Positions 28,201 to 43,200 of a stretch of 64,000 nucleotides of DNA are shown one piece after another (position 1 is the first letter of the stretch; each line of letters starts with the position of its first letter). Below the pieces are notes generated by a model, which saw only the letters and a list, made by a program, of their open reading frames with translations, was not told the origin of the DNA and did not search any database. Made by a program: the position numbers and the translations under genes. The stretch comes from Carettochelys insculpta (taxonomy: Eukaryota > Chordata > Testudines > Carettochelyidae): positions 28,976,501-29,040,500 of the forward strand of contig NC_134146.1 in the NCBI RefSeq assembly GCF_033958435.1, given 5' to 3'.

Positions 28201-31200
28201 AAGGCACAGTTATAAAGATGCTGCTCATCTGTGTTCTTAACCTTTAAGACCTTTGTCTTTTTAAGTGCAAAATGTCAGAATCAGTTTCTGCAACAAGGTA
28301 GCTTAAAACCCCCTCTGGGAAAACTAATTTCTGACTGGCAGAATTCACTATCAGCTGCAGGATTCAAAAAGCTTTCTATACTACAGGTTTCAAAAAATGT
28401 TGGACATTCTCCCAGCTCTACAGCTGCCTTTTTTTCAGAATGTCTTTGTATGACTAGATTCAGCTGTTTCATGCTCACCTCCAGCAGACTATTCTCTGTC
28501 ATCAAATCAGACTATGAGGCTGATATTCTGCACCAGAAGCAGTGGAAGTGCAGACATAAGGCAACTCAATGGTATTTAGTGATATGGGTAAGGGATGCAG
28601 GAAAGCCTATAGAAATATAACATGTTCATTTGGAAACGTAGTCAGCAAGATGAACTTGGTGGCTAAGTTACTGCTGCAAAGCAAATGTGTCTTACTTGGG
28701 TCAGAAAGGAGTTTCCCTCAAGATCACTTTTAGGTTTGAACAGCTGGCTAGTGTGGTGGAATATGGATGCACTAGTTATTGGTGTGGCAGGATACAAAGC
28801 TTGAAGATCAATGGTGCAATCAGAACAATAAATCTTCCTGAATTTTCCTGTATGAGCATGCACATTGCAATTGCAGTTCAGCAGGTACCTAACAGGATAT
28901 TAATAGAAGAGCTGAAGATAAAAATAAAGATGCCAGTTAATATATGGCAAATAAAATGTGTGTGTTGTGTGCTTTCCTTCTCCACTGATCAGATGAGCTT
29001 AGCTGGGCACTCTACATTTGACAACGCCAGATACAGATATAAACTACATTGTTCTCCATAAAATTTGTACAGCAAAATAAATTGGACCTTGACACTGTTT
29101 TTTTAATAGAATGGATAGTACTAGTCTGACGGTTGAGGGGTCTGATTCACCTCTGACTTACGCCTTCATTAGTTGCACTAAAAGTGGCATCACTCCTGAT
29201 TTACACTTACAAGCTTGTCTACTTGAACACTGCATCAAAATGGGGCAGATCAAGGTGAACTTTCCCAGACGTTTGTTCACAGCAGCAGGGCACATGGATA
29301 CTTAGCATGCTGCAGGCCAGCATGGGGTAATTTTATGGCCCAGCTTGTCACAAATTACGTATTTGTGTGGAAAAGCCCTAAGTGTGGGAATGGTCAGGCT
29401 GAATATTTGAAATCAAACAGAAAATCCAGTAACATTACAAGTTATTCAGGGAGGAAGGATGAACAAATGCATAAAGAAGGTAAAAATGACGACAGAGAGG
29501 TATGGGACTGACTTGTCATTTCACCAAAAGCTACTGCTTCTTAAGTAACAAAGGCCAAGTCTATCCATGTGCTTTATCACGCTGTAATTTTCTGGCTCAG
29601 GTGTGTGAAAAAACACCCTCCAAGTGTAACAAGTCAGAACCAGGCTACAGTACTTGGACCCATGCTCCTAGCACTGTTAGCTACTTCCCTCATGGAAGTA
29701 GTGTTCACAGAGCTCCGGGAGACCTCTCTCACAGAGGCAAATGTTCTGTTCAAAGCACTGTTGTGGCAGTGCTGTCACAGCCATGATTTAAACTCTTCAC
29801 TGTAGACAAAGACGGCATTTACGTTCTCTCAGGTGGCTGGCTGACATGAGTGAAAACAGTTACAATACTTTCAGAAAGCAGACAACAGCCTACAAAGAGG
29901 GTAAAAACAGCATTTGTCACTTTGAACTGCTGGCCTCTTCAGTTCCATGCCTAGACAGCTAATTCTGTGCTTACAGAGAATGACGTGTCCTTCCTCATTA
30001 AAAACAGGCCATTTGATCAGGTAAATACACATGAATCATCTTCTCAAAGAACCAGCTAGTATTTCATCTTTATTTCATTCTTTTCAGCTAGTTCTCTGAA
30101 ATACCAATCAGAATGGAACTATTTACATTGAAAAGGTGGAATTATTCATCTCCTACTGGCACTTTTCCCTTGTTGATCCGTAGCTCTTCTCTGAAGCTTT
30201 TTTTCCATTACGGAGCCCTAGCTGACAAACCATGAAAAAATGATTTTCTGTGAAGAACCATTGCTCTTAGCAGCAAGAAGGTGAGAAGGGAAAGAATATT
30301 TTTCTCCTCCCACATTTGGGATTATTTCTCATTCTTCTCTATATTATGCCTAAAGAATACATTGTAAGGGGCGAATGCAGACTGGTGCTTTGTCCCTGCC
30401 CTGAAGACACCTTAGAAAATCCACAGCTCAAATAAGATTAGATAGAGGTTAGATCAGAGGAATGGGACTCTGGGACCCTGGATTCTAATTTCAACTTTGC
30501 CATTAATTCCATATTTGATCTTGGGTGCCTCATATTCCCCAGCTATAAACAAGGATATAATATATCTCATAGAAATTCACAGATGAGTGGTTTGAGACAT
30601 TTAGTTTTGAGATGCTGCATAAATACAAAATATGTGATTGTTTGTTTATTTATTTATCCTGGTAATATCGCCTTCACAAAGGATGCCACGATACTTGTGA
30701 AGTCTGAAGTAAAATCAATTTCAAAATCTGTGAGAAAGAAACAAAAGATCAAAGCCCAACAAACTGTATCTGTTCTGATTCCTGTGTTACTAGTAAATAC
30801 ATTCTCAGGGCCTGAGGGGACGAGAGATAGGATGATCTGTACAATATACTGACTGTGATTGCATTCTGTACATACTTCTGGTAGCAAATTACCTTCACTA
30901 GGATTTTGCCTTTCAAACTCTGAGGACTAGGAAGCTGCTTGGGATCTCCAGTGATTACAGACGACAAGTCCAGTTTGTCACTGAATATTTCCTTTAGATA
31001 CTGAGCAATCTTCTTTTGCTGCTGGATACTGCAATGATTCTCAATAGACAGTATCACCGGAAACCTAAAACAAAAGCAAAAACTCCAAATGAAATCAGAA
31101 CAGCTTTTCAAGATGTGTGTCCAGGAAGTCATAATGCAACTGAGAAAGTATATTGATTTATGTACAAACTCAGAATAACTCCCCCGAAATTAACAGTTAC

Positions 31201-34200
31201 TCTGGATTTACATTTATAACTGCAGTTATAAATAAATACATTAATAAAGACACCAAAACCCAAACTCTGCCAACATACACTCTCTTTGAACATCACTGAA
31301 GTCATTTAAGGAACCCAGATCTATAAGTCAGGTCCTAATTTCTTTAAAAAAAAACACAGTTCAGTGGAGCTTCAGAGAAGATCTGTGTATTTTTTTGCAG
31401 GACAGGTAAGGTGTCCTTGACATGCTTGGAAAGACTATGTTTAGGTGAAAATATCCCTCTCCCATTGTTCTTCAATGTGTTTGATTGGCTGTGATAGCCT
31501 TCTCCCCTACAGACAAAAACATTCAAGTATTTCTCCATGTATATTGTTAGTTACCTTCCCTTCCTGAGTAAAACAAGTACGAAAGGAAAAGCCATGTGGA
31601 AAATGCCACCAGTTTTTCAGCTCCATTTGCTCTGATGGAAGCACAGGCACAGGAAGTTCTATAAAACCCATGATGGCCAAGATCACAGGAACACAGGACA
31701 ATAAACTACTTCCTACCCCAAGATACTACAACTGTGACAACCTCAGCCCACAGACTTAGCCCATCAGAAGCGTCTGTCTTATCCCAGGGACTTTTTTTCT
31801 GCCCCACCTCTCCCAGGAAATTGATATTTGTGGTGACCTCTAAGCCTTCTTTCACCCTCTCCATCTAAGGGGATGTTTCCAACACACCAATGAACTTCAA
31901 GCTGACCCACCAGATCCCCTCTACCAACACCAACAGAAGAAGAATTCTACATGGACTTCCCTGACAGTCATAATGACAGTGTGGAGTTCTATATTCAATG
32001 CTTCCATAACCGAACAGAGAGGACAATCACCTCAACAAAGAATGAATGGACGCAAATCAGGCATTACACATCAACTTGTCAGTGGGCATTTCAGTGAAGT
32101 AGGTCATGGTATTAAAGACTTGAGAATGTGTGTCCTACAACAAAGAAATTTTAATGCCACACTACAAGGGGAGATATCCGAACTGGAATTTATTCTCAAA
32201 TACAACACTGTGAGACTTGGTCTAAATAGAAACAGGAATTACCTTAAGCATTACAAAGGCAGCTTTCCTGTCTTTGATATTCGTAGTGATCTCAGGCAAG
32301 TCACTTAACTGAACAGACACTTGCAGCAAGTAGTTTTCTTCCCTCTCCTCCCCACCCTTCACTCCCCTCATCTGATTTGTCAGCTTTCATTTCACATTTT
32401 TGTTTTCTCTCTCTCTATTATACATTTGTCGTACCAGTTCACTTACAGCACTATTTCCAGACCTGAAGAAGCGAGTCTGCCCCATAAATTATTTTGTTAG
32501 TCTTTAAAGTGCTACATGGCTGCTTTTTAGGTTTGTTAGGCCCAAGAGTCTGAAATGTCCCCTCTGAGGCCACTACACAAGCTCTCTGTTCTGTTTAGAG
32601 GAGGAGTTAGGAAATCAAGTGGTCTACAGAGCATGCTCCCTCTTAGGGCCATGAAACATAGAAAACAAAGGCATCAGTTGCCTGAACAGGCTATTCCCCC
32701 TCGGCAGTTTTTGGAGACCTGACAAATGGAATAAGAATCTATAAATGAGGAAGAACATGAACCCAGATCTTATAATTCCTAATCTAGGGCTCCACTCACT
32801 GGACCTCCCTCCCTAGCCACTCTGCATCCTTTGACTCAACCTATCTTACTAGAGGAAAATATTTAAAAACTTCATAGGTTCATCCCACTGAGTTTTCCAT
32901 CTTCTCTGCCCCCTTTCCAAAGCTGTAAAATGTGGTGGAAGGAATGATCTAGCCTTCATTCTTAATGCAACAAGTTGTGCTTACAGTAAGTGTGGGAGTG
33001 TCATGGCTGATGTTGTTGATATTGCATAGTCTATAACCCTTGGGCAAAATGGGTCCTTATTTTTGAACGTCCTTTATTTTTTACTACCATGATTTTAGAA
33101 AAGTTTGCCCCTTTTTGTGCAATTCTATCGTGGAAATTGAGGACGTCCCTGTCATGAACTAATATTTAAGCAGAATTTCACTGGAAGTAGGTGAAAAATT
33201 CTGCTTAAGAAAGGACCAAAAGAACTCTGAAGTAGTGCAGTTTGGCTATCTCCACACACTAAACAAAAAACCTATTGAGTTGGCGATATATAAAGCATTC
33301 TCTGTACCCTAGGTACTGATTAATGGGAAGATAAAATGTTCACACTGTTCATGGATAAATCAAAGCTAATGGTAGGGAAAATAATCAGATTCTCTATGTG
33401 TTTCAAGGAAGAAACTTACAGTGGGATTCGTTATGTCCATATAAGATGTACTATACAAGAGAAGTATACTGTTCTATGCTGAGAATGCATTGCACTTACT
33501 CATTTTTGACAAAGGCATTTTTATTGATAGCTTCTACCACATCTCTGAAGAGTATTTTGGAAGTAAGGGTATACCCGTGGTGCACTACCGGCTCTCCATC
33601 TGGACCATCCCAGCAGTCGACTATCAAGACAAGAAAAGGATACATGAAACAACATCCAGTGTCTTACATTTTCCTTCTAAAAGGAGGAGTCAATGTTCTA
33701 TGGGCTCTTGTAAATAAGCCATATGAATTCTAAGCAATAAACTGATACTTTCATATTGCGTTTTTCACAAACTATACAAAACAGTGGCAAACAGCTGAAG
33801 ACTGATCTCTATTATACAAACACTGTGATACATGGGGAACAGAATGGAGAGTGGGCAACAGCTTTAACAGTTGCACAATCAGCTGCAGACAGCCAGTCAA
33901 ATTAACATGGTATATCTAAGGGCAGGTCTACACTTCAGGAGAAAGTTGACTTAAGATACCCATCTCTGGCATGTACCTTTAGCTGAATTTCTGCAGCATA
34001 TCCAAAGTGGGAGTTCTATGAGAGAAACTCTCACATTGATGACTGTTACTACTCGTGACTCTGTGAAGTACTGGGGTTGATAGAAGAGTGTGAGCGCTTA
34101 TTTAGTGTGTCCTGACTAGATCCATGAAATCAAGCCCTGGGAGATCAGTCTCTGGACCGTTGATCTCCGAATTAAGCGTACACATGCCCTAAGATAGGCA

Positions 34201-37200
34201 CCAGTAGTAAAAAGCAGCTGTGGCTGCAATGAGTCATCCACTGGGAGGGTAGGTCCACATCAAGGATCAGCTTTAGGCCTGCTCTGGTATGTGACTGTAC
34301 TGAACCCCTTGAGAAAGGAGATTAGGGGAAGGGTTCCAAGGAGCATACTTTTTGCTGATGACATAATGTTGAGCTGTGAAGATAAATGTGAACTGGAAAG
34401 GGACCTAAAACTATGCAGAACTGTCTTAAAAGAAAAAGGGTTATTTATCAGCAGACAAATAGACAGAATACATGTGATTATTTATTTAGAAAGACAACAA
34501 AAAGCTAGTGAAACTAGAAAGTACAGAGTTCAAGTAAGTGAATTGAAAGATTCAGTAATGAGCCATGATGGGAATCTAGATGTATGCTGATAAGAATATA
34601 TCATGCAAATTAAAGAGCAAAGTATATAAGGTGATAATTAGTCAAGTTAAGATGTATGGGCTGGAACACTAGCCAATGAGGACAAGAGAAAAACAACTAC
34701 TTCACACTAACAAAATGAAAATGCTTGAGTGAATAGTGGGTAAGACAAGAGCTGACAGGCTATGTATTGAAATGGTACAAGACATGAGGAAGGTAGCCCA
34801 CCAACACAGAAAAGCGAAGGGAGCAGTGACCAAGATGGCTGAGTCATATGAGGCAACAAGATGTGGAACATGATGTCCAGAGAGTACGAGGACTAATAGT
34901 CATCGGACAAAGATCAAGACGAAAACCTAGGAAACGGTGATTTGAGGTGCTGATGGAGGACGTGAAGAAAGTTGGTGTCAGCTGAGGAGATAGGAAAGTT
35001 AACTCGTTAACTGATAAGCATGCCATTAAGCATGAAGCTTACCTGTATGATTTCCAGTTAACTGACCATTGCCAGTGAACTCCTGATAATGTGCTCTATG
35101 TCTGGCTTTTTAATTGTTGTACCTTATCAACTGGAAATAGGTTTTTCCCAACATGAACATATTCATAATAAATCTATAATCAATATTTCTAACTGCAGGT
35201 TCAGAAATAATACACATATACAAATACACGAATTCAGTAAATCGTAATGTTTCCAATGATATCTCACATGAAGTACCTTGAGTAAAGAATCTTCCAGTTA
35301 GGTCATATTCATAAGCACATTCCTATAAAGAACATGGAATGCCAATCACACCAAGTTTCCAGAATGACTTGAGATTCTCATAATTAAATTTGGATGGCCA
35401 CATTTATTCTTAGTGCAACTTTGGTGATTTTGAATTTTTTACCCTTGAGTTTGACTTCAAACTCTACCTACTTAATTTCAGAAATGTTTCATACAGCAAC
35501 CCCAGATTATTGGGCTATGGTAGATATCACTAAAAGCAACAGAAGGACAAAGAACAATGGGGAAGACATGGAAAATGTCATGAAAGCCAATGGAAAGGTA
35601 GGCCATTTAATAAAGTACGCAGAGGAGAAACCAGCAGTTGTTATTCTGTGTCAGTATGAGACACTTATCCCAATGGCAAACATTATTTGTTACAATTGCT
35701 AACAAATAAAATTTACCAACGAGGTAAAGAAAATAGTTAAGTAAAATATGAGCAAATTAACCTGCACATTTAGTTTCAAACTTAAAACTTAACAGAAATG
35801 TTTGTCAGATTTATGGAGTTTCACAACCAAACAAACAACATTAAAAATACCTTCAATGCATCGACAGCCATCCTGAAGCACACGGGCATACATCTCCACC
35901 TTGGACTGAGACAGAAGTTGGTCTCCTGTCAGGTATGTATTGTGAGATGAAGCGATATAGTAGTTACAAAGGGGCTGATCCATATCCTGGTGGACTTCCG
36001 AATGCAGTGGGTTAAATATATCACAAGCAGAACTGCGCATGAAGCTAGTGAAACCTTTGAACAAAAAGAAACAGTTTTTCAAGACTATGGTGCGTGTTAT
36101 TAGAATACACAGGTTGATAAAACAGATGCTATTTCTGCTAAAGCCTGTCATTGTTAATCTTCTACCCAAGAACTGTTGTGTCATGTGGGATAAATCCACC
36201 GATCTGAGTTTCTGACCTACCATCTATGTTTGTTCATTTCTTTTGCAAGTTCCTTTGGGCAAGGGCATATAGACCAAATTAACCACTAGCATCAACAGGA
36301 GTTACACCTGGTAAAGTCAATGGGAGTTCCGACAATTTATGACAAAGTAATTCGTAGTTTTCTCCTAGCCTCTACACTATCACATGCGCTGTTGTCTCTC
36401 TGAATAAATGTTAATCAAATAAAATAGAACGGTGCAGTAATATGTTTAAAAATTCAAGTTTACTAAAACCAGCAATGTATGGACAGCAATGGCACTGAGT
36501 TAAGAAATTCATAGGAAATCTATTAACAAAGAATAGCCAGGACAGAAATTTGGATTCCAGTGGTAAAATATGAAACTCTAAATAAAGAATGGAAGCAATA
36601 TGGACAGAGTAAGAAAAGCACACATCCACAACCCCATTATCAAGTCAGTTTTCACATCGTACTTTTTTTTCCACTTAAGGCATATATGATGGAAACATTT
36701 AAAAATTCTTTGAAACCCTGAAGAGTTTCTCTAGGCCAAATCTGATGCACAGGCTTAGGCAAGCTTGCGTCTCTGAGTTCAAACAAAACTATTTCAATAA
36801 CAAACTGAGCAAAACATCTCTTCATTGTTTCCATTAGAATTCACAAAACTTCCTTTTTTCAAATTATTTGATAAGAACAATTGTTTATCTTAATTTAGAT
36901 AGCATTGCAAACAGTCAATTTGTGCCCAAAAAATGACTCATTCAAAACAGTGTCCCCAACTCTCTGGTCACTGCACAGAGGCAACTCTAGGCAAGCTGCT
37001 GTCTGTTGACTCCTTGCGACACATTAGCTGCGTCTACACGTGCACGCTACTTCGAAGTAGCGGCAGTAACTTCGAAATAGCGCCCGTCACGTCTACACGT
37101 GTTGGGCGCTATTTCGAAGTTGAAATCGACGTTAGGCGGCGAGACGTCGAAGTCGCTAACCCCATGAGCGGATGGGAATAGCGCCCTACTTCGACGTTCA

Positions 37201-40200
37201 ACATCGAAGTAGGGACGTGTAGACGATCCGCGTCCCGCAACATCGAAATAGCGGGGTCCTCCATGGCGGCCATCAGCTGGGGGGTTGAGAGATACTCTCT
37301 CTCCAGCCCTTGCGGGGCTCTGTGGTCACCGTGGGCAGCAGCCCTTAGCCCAGGGCTTCTGGCTGCTGCTGCTGCAGCTGGGGGTCCGTGCTGCATATAC
37401 AGGGTCTGCAACTAGTTGTTGGCTCTGTGTATCTTGCACTGTTTAATGAAAGTGTGTCTGGGAGGGGCCCTTTAAGGGAGCGACTTGCTGTTGAGTCCGC
37501 CCCGTGACCCTGTCTGCAGCTGTGCCTGGCTCCCTTATTTCGATGTGTGCTACTTTGGCGTGTAGATGTTCCCTCGCTGCGCCTATTTCGATGTTGGGCT
37601 GAGCAACGTCGAAGTTGAACATCGACGTTGCTGGCCCTGGAGGACGTGTAGACGTTATTCATCGAAATAGACTATTTCGATGTTGGCTGCACGTGTAGAC
37701 GTAGCCATTGTGTGCAATGGGGAAATGGGTGTCAATCTCCCCTGCAACCACATCCCTCCTTCCAAAGACCTGCAGAGTGTTCCTGCAGGTGGGGGATCCT
37801 TTGGGGGAAATGGGCCAGTGACTGGATGAGTGTAAGGGAAGGAACGGGAGCCTCCTGTTGGTGGGTCGGGGGGTTCTGGTGTGGCCTTTAGTGGCTGTAT
37901 GTTGTCTTTCTCCTGGCACAGTGACATTTACAGACAAAGAGTGATATATATGCCCTGGGAGTCATAGGATGGTTGATTCCTGGAAATAAAGCTGATCCAG
38001 CAGCCCAGTGCCCAAACAGGTTCTCCCGCCTAGGGTTATTAACAGCACCTGGCCACAGAAATGGGAGAGACCTGGAGAATCGGAGCTGCTTGGGAGACAC
38101 AGATTCTGCAGATAGTGGGAACTTGGCAGGCCATCACTGGGCAGCAGCTAATCCATTGGCCATCCCAAGTTAAAGGGGCAGAAGAGGCTGAGAGATAAAA
38201 GTCAACAGAAGGGCTAGTTTGCTGACTGTCCCAGGCTAGAGAGCCAGTGCTAGAAGGCTGGAAAAGGCTGAGAATTAGAAAGCCAGTGGAGGGACTAGCT
38301 GCTGGCCCTTGCTGAGCCTCAAAGCCATGGCTGGTGAGGGCTAGGAGAGATTTCTGCTGACTCTCTGAGCCTACAAGCTGAATTCTGAGGTGGAGTGGAA
38401 TGAAGGACACCCAAATTGTATTATAGAGCAGGGTCATGGTGAGATGTGCCTGAGCTGTGCTTGGCATGTGGCATGTATCGCCTGAAGTATTCTGGGGAAC
38501 GCTGGACTGTGGTTATGGGATTTGTTTTACAGTTTATATGCACAAGGCTTTCTCAGATGATAAACTAAGCTTCTAAGGTTGTTTTTATTCAGAAAAACTA
38601 TTTGGGCTAATTTTGTGCTCTCTGAAGTGGAAAATGAGGGAGACTTGCCTGTTGTGTTGTAGCCTGCACAGGAGGGTGCTGTGGGCAAACAGGCAGCCCC
38701 ATGATATGGGGATAATAGTCTTTCTTCCATGGAGCCTTCTTTGCTGGTGGAAGGTCCCACTCTAAGGCCATGTCTACACTAGCCAAAAACTTCCAAATGG
38801 CCATGCAAATGGCCATTTCGAAGTTTACTAATGAAGTTTATTAATGAAGTTTACTAATGAAGCGCTGAAATACATATTTGAATATTGGAATAATTTGTTG
38901 CAATACAATGGTGGCTGGTGGTAGAGTTGGGTATTTCAACCTATTGTTCTCTCATCTTTCCAGCTAATTAAAATACTCCCAAACACTCATGTGGTTGAGC
39001 CTTCACATTAATCTATTTACAGTCATCAGACATTAAAAGTCACATGAGGAAAAACATTGATAGAACACTTCCACTTTACTGTAATGCAAATAAATAGGGA
39101 ATCAGACACTTTACCTTCTATCCCCAGAACATTTTGCTCCTTGTTTTCTTCTGAAACTTCAAACTTCCTTATGATGTCAAGGCAATATTCAGTGGTCACA
39201 TTATTCATCTGCACAAAAATGACAGTGTTGGCGTACACATTTTTCTAATATGTGACCGACATGTCAAAATATACTTCAGCCCCTTGTGTCTGGCTGAAAA
39301 TCTTGTGATCAAACTCCGAACTCAGTCAGCCATGAATAAGACTGTCAGTAACACTACTCTAAAATGACCTTTTAGCTGGATTTTTTTGTGGGGATGAGGG
39401 AAGGAGTCTGTGAACTCTCCACAAGCTTCATTTTCTTTATCTTTTAACTCTCAGTATGAACCTGGTAGAGAATTGACAATCACATCTATACCATTTGGTT
39501 TAAGAGCTGAAAATGAGCAGGAAAAGCATCCTTAACACTTCGAGTTCTGATATTATACAGGCAAACAGAAGTAAAGTGTTAATACTGACACATTTAACAC
39601 AACTTACTTTTTTAAAACAAAATCTGATTTTTTTCCTCACACCTGTTTTCAACAGTTATCATCATGGCTTTCAACAGTTACTCTTACACACAGGAGAGGT
39701 GACAGAAGAATCAGGTACAGAGCTGAAAGTTTGGCTCCACAGATGTAAATAGCCCTTCAGAAGTAATGAACATTTTGTTAAGATTTTTTTCCCAGTTGTC
39801 TCTTTTCTGTAATTACAAGTAAGCTTTCTTCATACCCTAAACTTAACAGAAGTGAAGTGAACAAATTAAATTAGTATATTTTTCCCCCCAAAATACTATA
39901 ATATTTCCATAGGCTTCTTCTTCTTCACCAATGTTGGTCCAAATATTGACTTTACACATAACTTCAAAGTAAGACATCAATCATACTACAAATGAAAAGA
40001 ATCCAAGAAGATTGATGTTTCCTGTCTCCATTTGTACCTCGTCTGTATTAAATATTATCACTTCAGGTAAAGGCAACAAGGCAGATTCCTCAGTGTTGCA
40101 GGGTAGTTGCTATTCCCAGTTCAGACTCAAAGAAATGGTCTCTTGATGGCTTATTGGAGGAATTTGCTTTCTTTTGGCTCTACTAATTCCATAGTTTCTA

Positions 40201-43200
40201 CTTCAGTGACTCTGCTACTTCTGTAGCATTAATTTCTTTTTCATTCTCCCTACCATTGTCTGTGGGTCAGATGGCCCAAATACCAGACACTTGCCTTAGG
40301 GCCAAAATGTAAAAGAAAATGAATAGGGAGAAGTATCTTACATAGGCAAACAGTGGGTTTAAGAGTTCTAACAGGAGGGAAATTCTGATATTAGTAGACA
40401 AACGCAACATGAACAGCTGTGAATTATCCTAGCTACTGAGAAGTTCAAATGACGTCATCAACTGAGAGGAAGGAACAGATTCTCATCTACTATCCCCAGG
40501 CCTTTGTGCACTATTTAAAACTAGCAGTAACTTATCAAACATTCTTGTCTGTGGCAGTAATGGAGCCTGTAATATAGCTGGGCTGCACACACTAATGGGC
40601 AGGTCTGAAATTGCATCTGGAAGAGTGCAGTGATGTCTCATTGCCTCATGTACCGGAAACTCAATATTCTCATGGACTTGAACACACTCAAGCCCTAATC
40701 CTTACTCAGATATAGAACACTATGAGCAGTCCCCATCAAGAAATTGTCCATAAAGTATAAATCTAAGAAAATGCATACGTCTTTACAGGACCAGGACCAA
40801 AGAGAAGCCACAGCTCATAGTTCTACTGTTGGTGACGCCATCTCAAGTCTAGGAAAATCCATTAACTCCAGTGAAGTTACTCCAGTGACTGAACTGAGAG
40901 CAAAATCACTGTCAATATTTGCACATGGCCAATGACTGTAATACTGAAATAGTTTCTGTGAAGATACTGCTGTTACAGCAGGTACCTAAGGATGTTCAGA
41001 TTCTAGTGATAAACCAAGTGAAATATTATTAATCCTGATGTTTGCTCTGACACTGTTTTCTTGGATCTCATTTGAAAAGAACCTTGACTATTGAAATGCA
41101 AATTCTTGAACAAAATGAGATGCCACTGTCTGCAGGCCTGCCTCTCAGATCTCTACATGTGTTCACTCCGCCACAAAAAGTAATTCTCTAATGAAGTTTT
41201 CTGGCAACTTTTTAAAGCACACATATACAACCATCTAAAAGTTTTCCTAGGAGAATTTGACCTTTACTCTGCATAAGGAATCCTTTCATCTTAGACTCTT
41301 GGGTTTTTTTAAAGCAAAATAACAATAGGACAATAAGGTTTCCCTTGACAACATAGCCCATAAAGCCATAAGGATCTGATGTCATTTCAGCAGGGAGATG
41401 TTGGAAGACTTTAGAAAACTAGTCATCCAGATCTCAGATGTTTCCATAAAGCAAGCTAGCTGGCTTTATCAAGAGCTTTTGTCAAGATGATATAATCTAT
41501 GCAAACATCTACACATTATCCCCCAGTGTTCTCTGCAATTATGAAGTAGATGAGGTCATGATAGTAGTGCTCCATTGTGACTAAAACCCACTTCATGATT
41601 TTTGAATGCAGATGTTCTATGTTTTCTGTATGTATGAAGATAGAAGTAAGCAAGCAAGCACTAAGGAGTGGGATATGATGCAAAAAGTCTGGTTTTCAGC
41701 ACCTGCACTATGATAGTGTTTCTGTGCCACTGTTCACACCACTAATGCATGATCCGTACCTTTGTCAGAAGGCTGTAAGATGCCTCTTCTAAGGCCCATA
41801 TGCATTTGTGGCAAGCTGTGCAAAGCTAAAAGCACAGCTAGACCATCCAGAGTGTTGCATGTCACTAATAATGTCCCTGTTTGCTACTATGGGCTGCAAT
41901 TCAAGAAAACATTTAAGTAGGTCCATACGAAAGACACTGCTTAAGCACATGTTTGAGTTTTATTGATCGCTATGGAAATTAAGCCTGTTCTCCAATACTA
42001 TTGTGAATGACATATTTTGCTTAATGGAGCCCATTGTTTAGGACTGCTACATGCTATCATCATGTAATCAAAAGTGTGGCCCCCTTGTGCCAGGTGCTGT
42101 TCAAAACAAATAAAAAAAAAACAGTCCCTGCCCTGATGAATTTACAGTCTAAATAAAAACAAGAGACAGGCAAAATGGGGAGACTCAGACTAATATCAAA
42201 CAAAATATATGCAAAACCTGAAGCAGAAAACACAACCAGAATGTGAAATTATTAGTGAGGGAGACTTCTGACGAAATTCTGTTTCTCAACCATCCTCAGT
42301 TGATTAGATGAGAAACTTAACAGATTACTGTAGAAGACTGATGCTGTCTGATCATGCACCTAAATTCTGTTCACTCTCCATCTGCACAGAAGTGCCCTCT
42401 ACACCATTAACATTTCAACATTTTCAACATTTCAACATTCCTGTGTCTTTTCTTTTGCCACTGCCAATTCCCGAGAGGAAGTAGCACATTTCCTTTCCTT
42501 TCCTGAGGTATAGAATGCAAAATGTACAGATAGATAAATTACAAAATTAATCCACGAGGCCAATATTTATCCTAATATAAAATTGCAGACACACTTGTTA
42601 TTCATCATTCATCTCTATTTGGATATTACACTTTTTTTTGGGGTGTGATTCATACCATAGAAATTATGAATCAGTTCCACTGTAATATGATTACTTTTCC
42701 AGAACATTGGTTACACATCACATCAATTACGAATATTTACATTTAAAAAGCCAGGGTGAGCAGATTGCCAAAAAAGTTGAAAACGGGGAGTGGAGGATGA
42801 AGGGTGGTAGATTTTTTCTTGATCTATTAATAACAAGAGACACTTCCCTATTAAGAGAGAAACAATTATATTATCAGCTGATGAAAATCTATACTGAGCT
42901 ATCCATAAACTTTATTCTGATCTCTCTTGCTGTTCTTCCTTGGTCATGTGACTAAAATGAATTTCAGAATTTGCTACATATCAAAGATTTTGTTTCATGT
43001 TAGTGCTGCACTGTTAATAGATTGGATTGACTCCAAGTATTATAACACAAAATATGTATGATTGGCTATTCACAAGGTGCTTCTCTTGATAAACATTTTA
43101 AACTTACCCTAAATACATGGGTGGTTTTTGAACCTATCAAGAGTCTTACATTTAAAAACACAAAACCTGAAATGTCTGAGATAATAGGCATGACACAAAG

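Noticed and set aside
28231..29061. Two plus-strand ORFs of 124-129 codons
   Set aside because: No domain, no homologous copies in the window, no splice or promoter signals, and biased only by base composition.
33490..33733. Plus-strand open frames over the X-box exon
   Set aside because: They are the antisense of PLCH1 exon 33500-33620, whose minus-strand reading gives [20 protein letters not shown] with proper splice sites.
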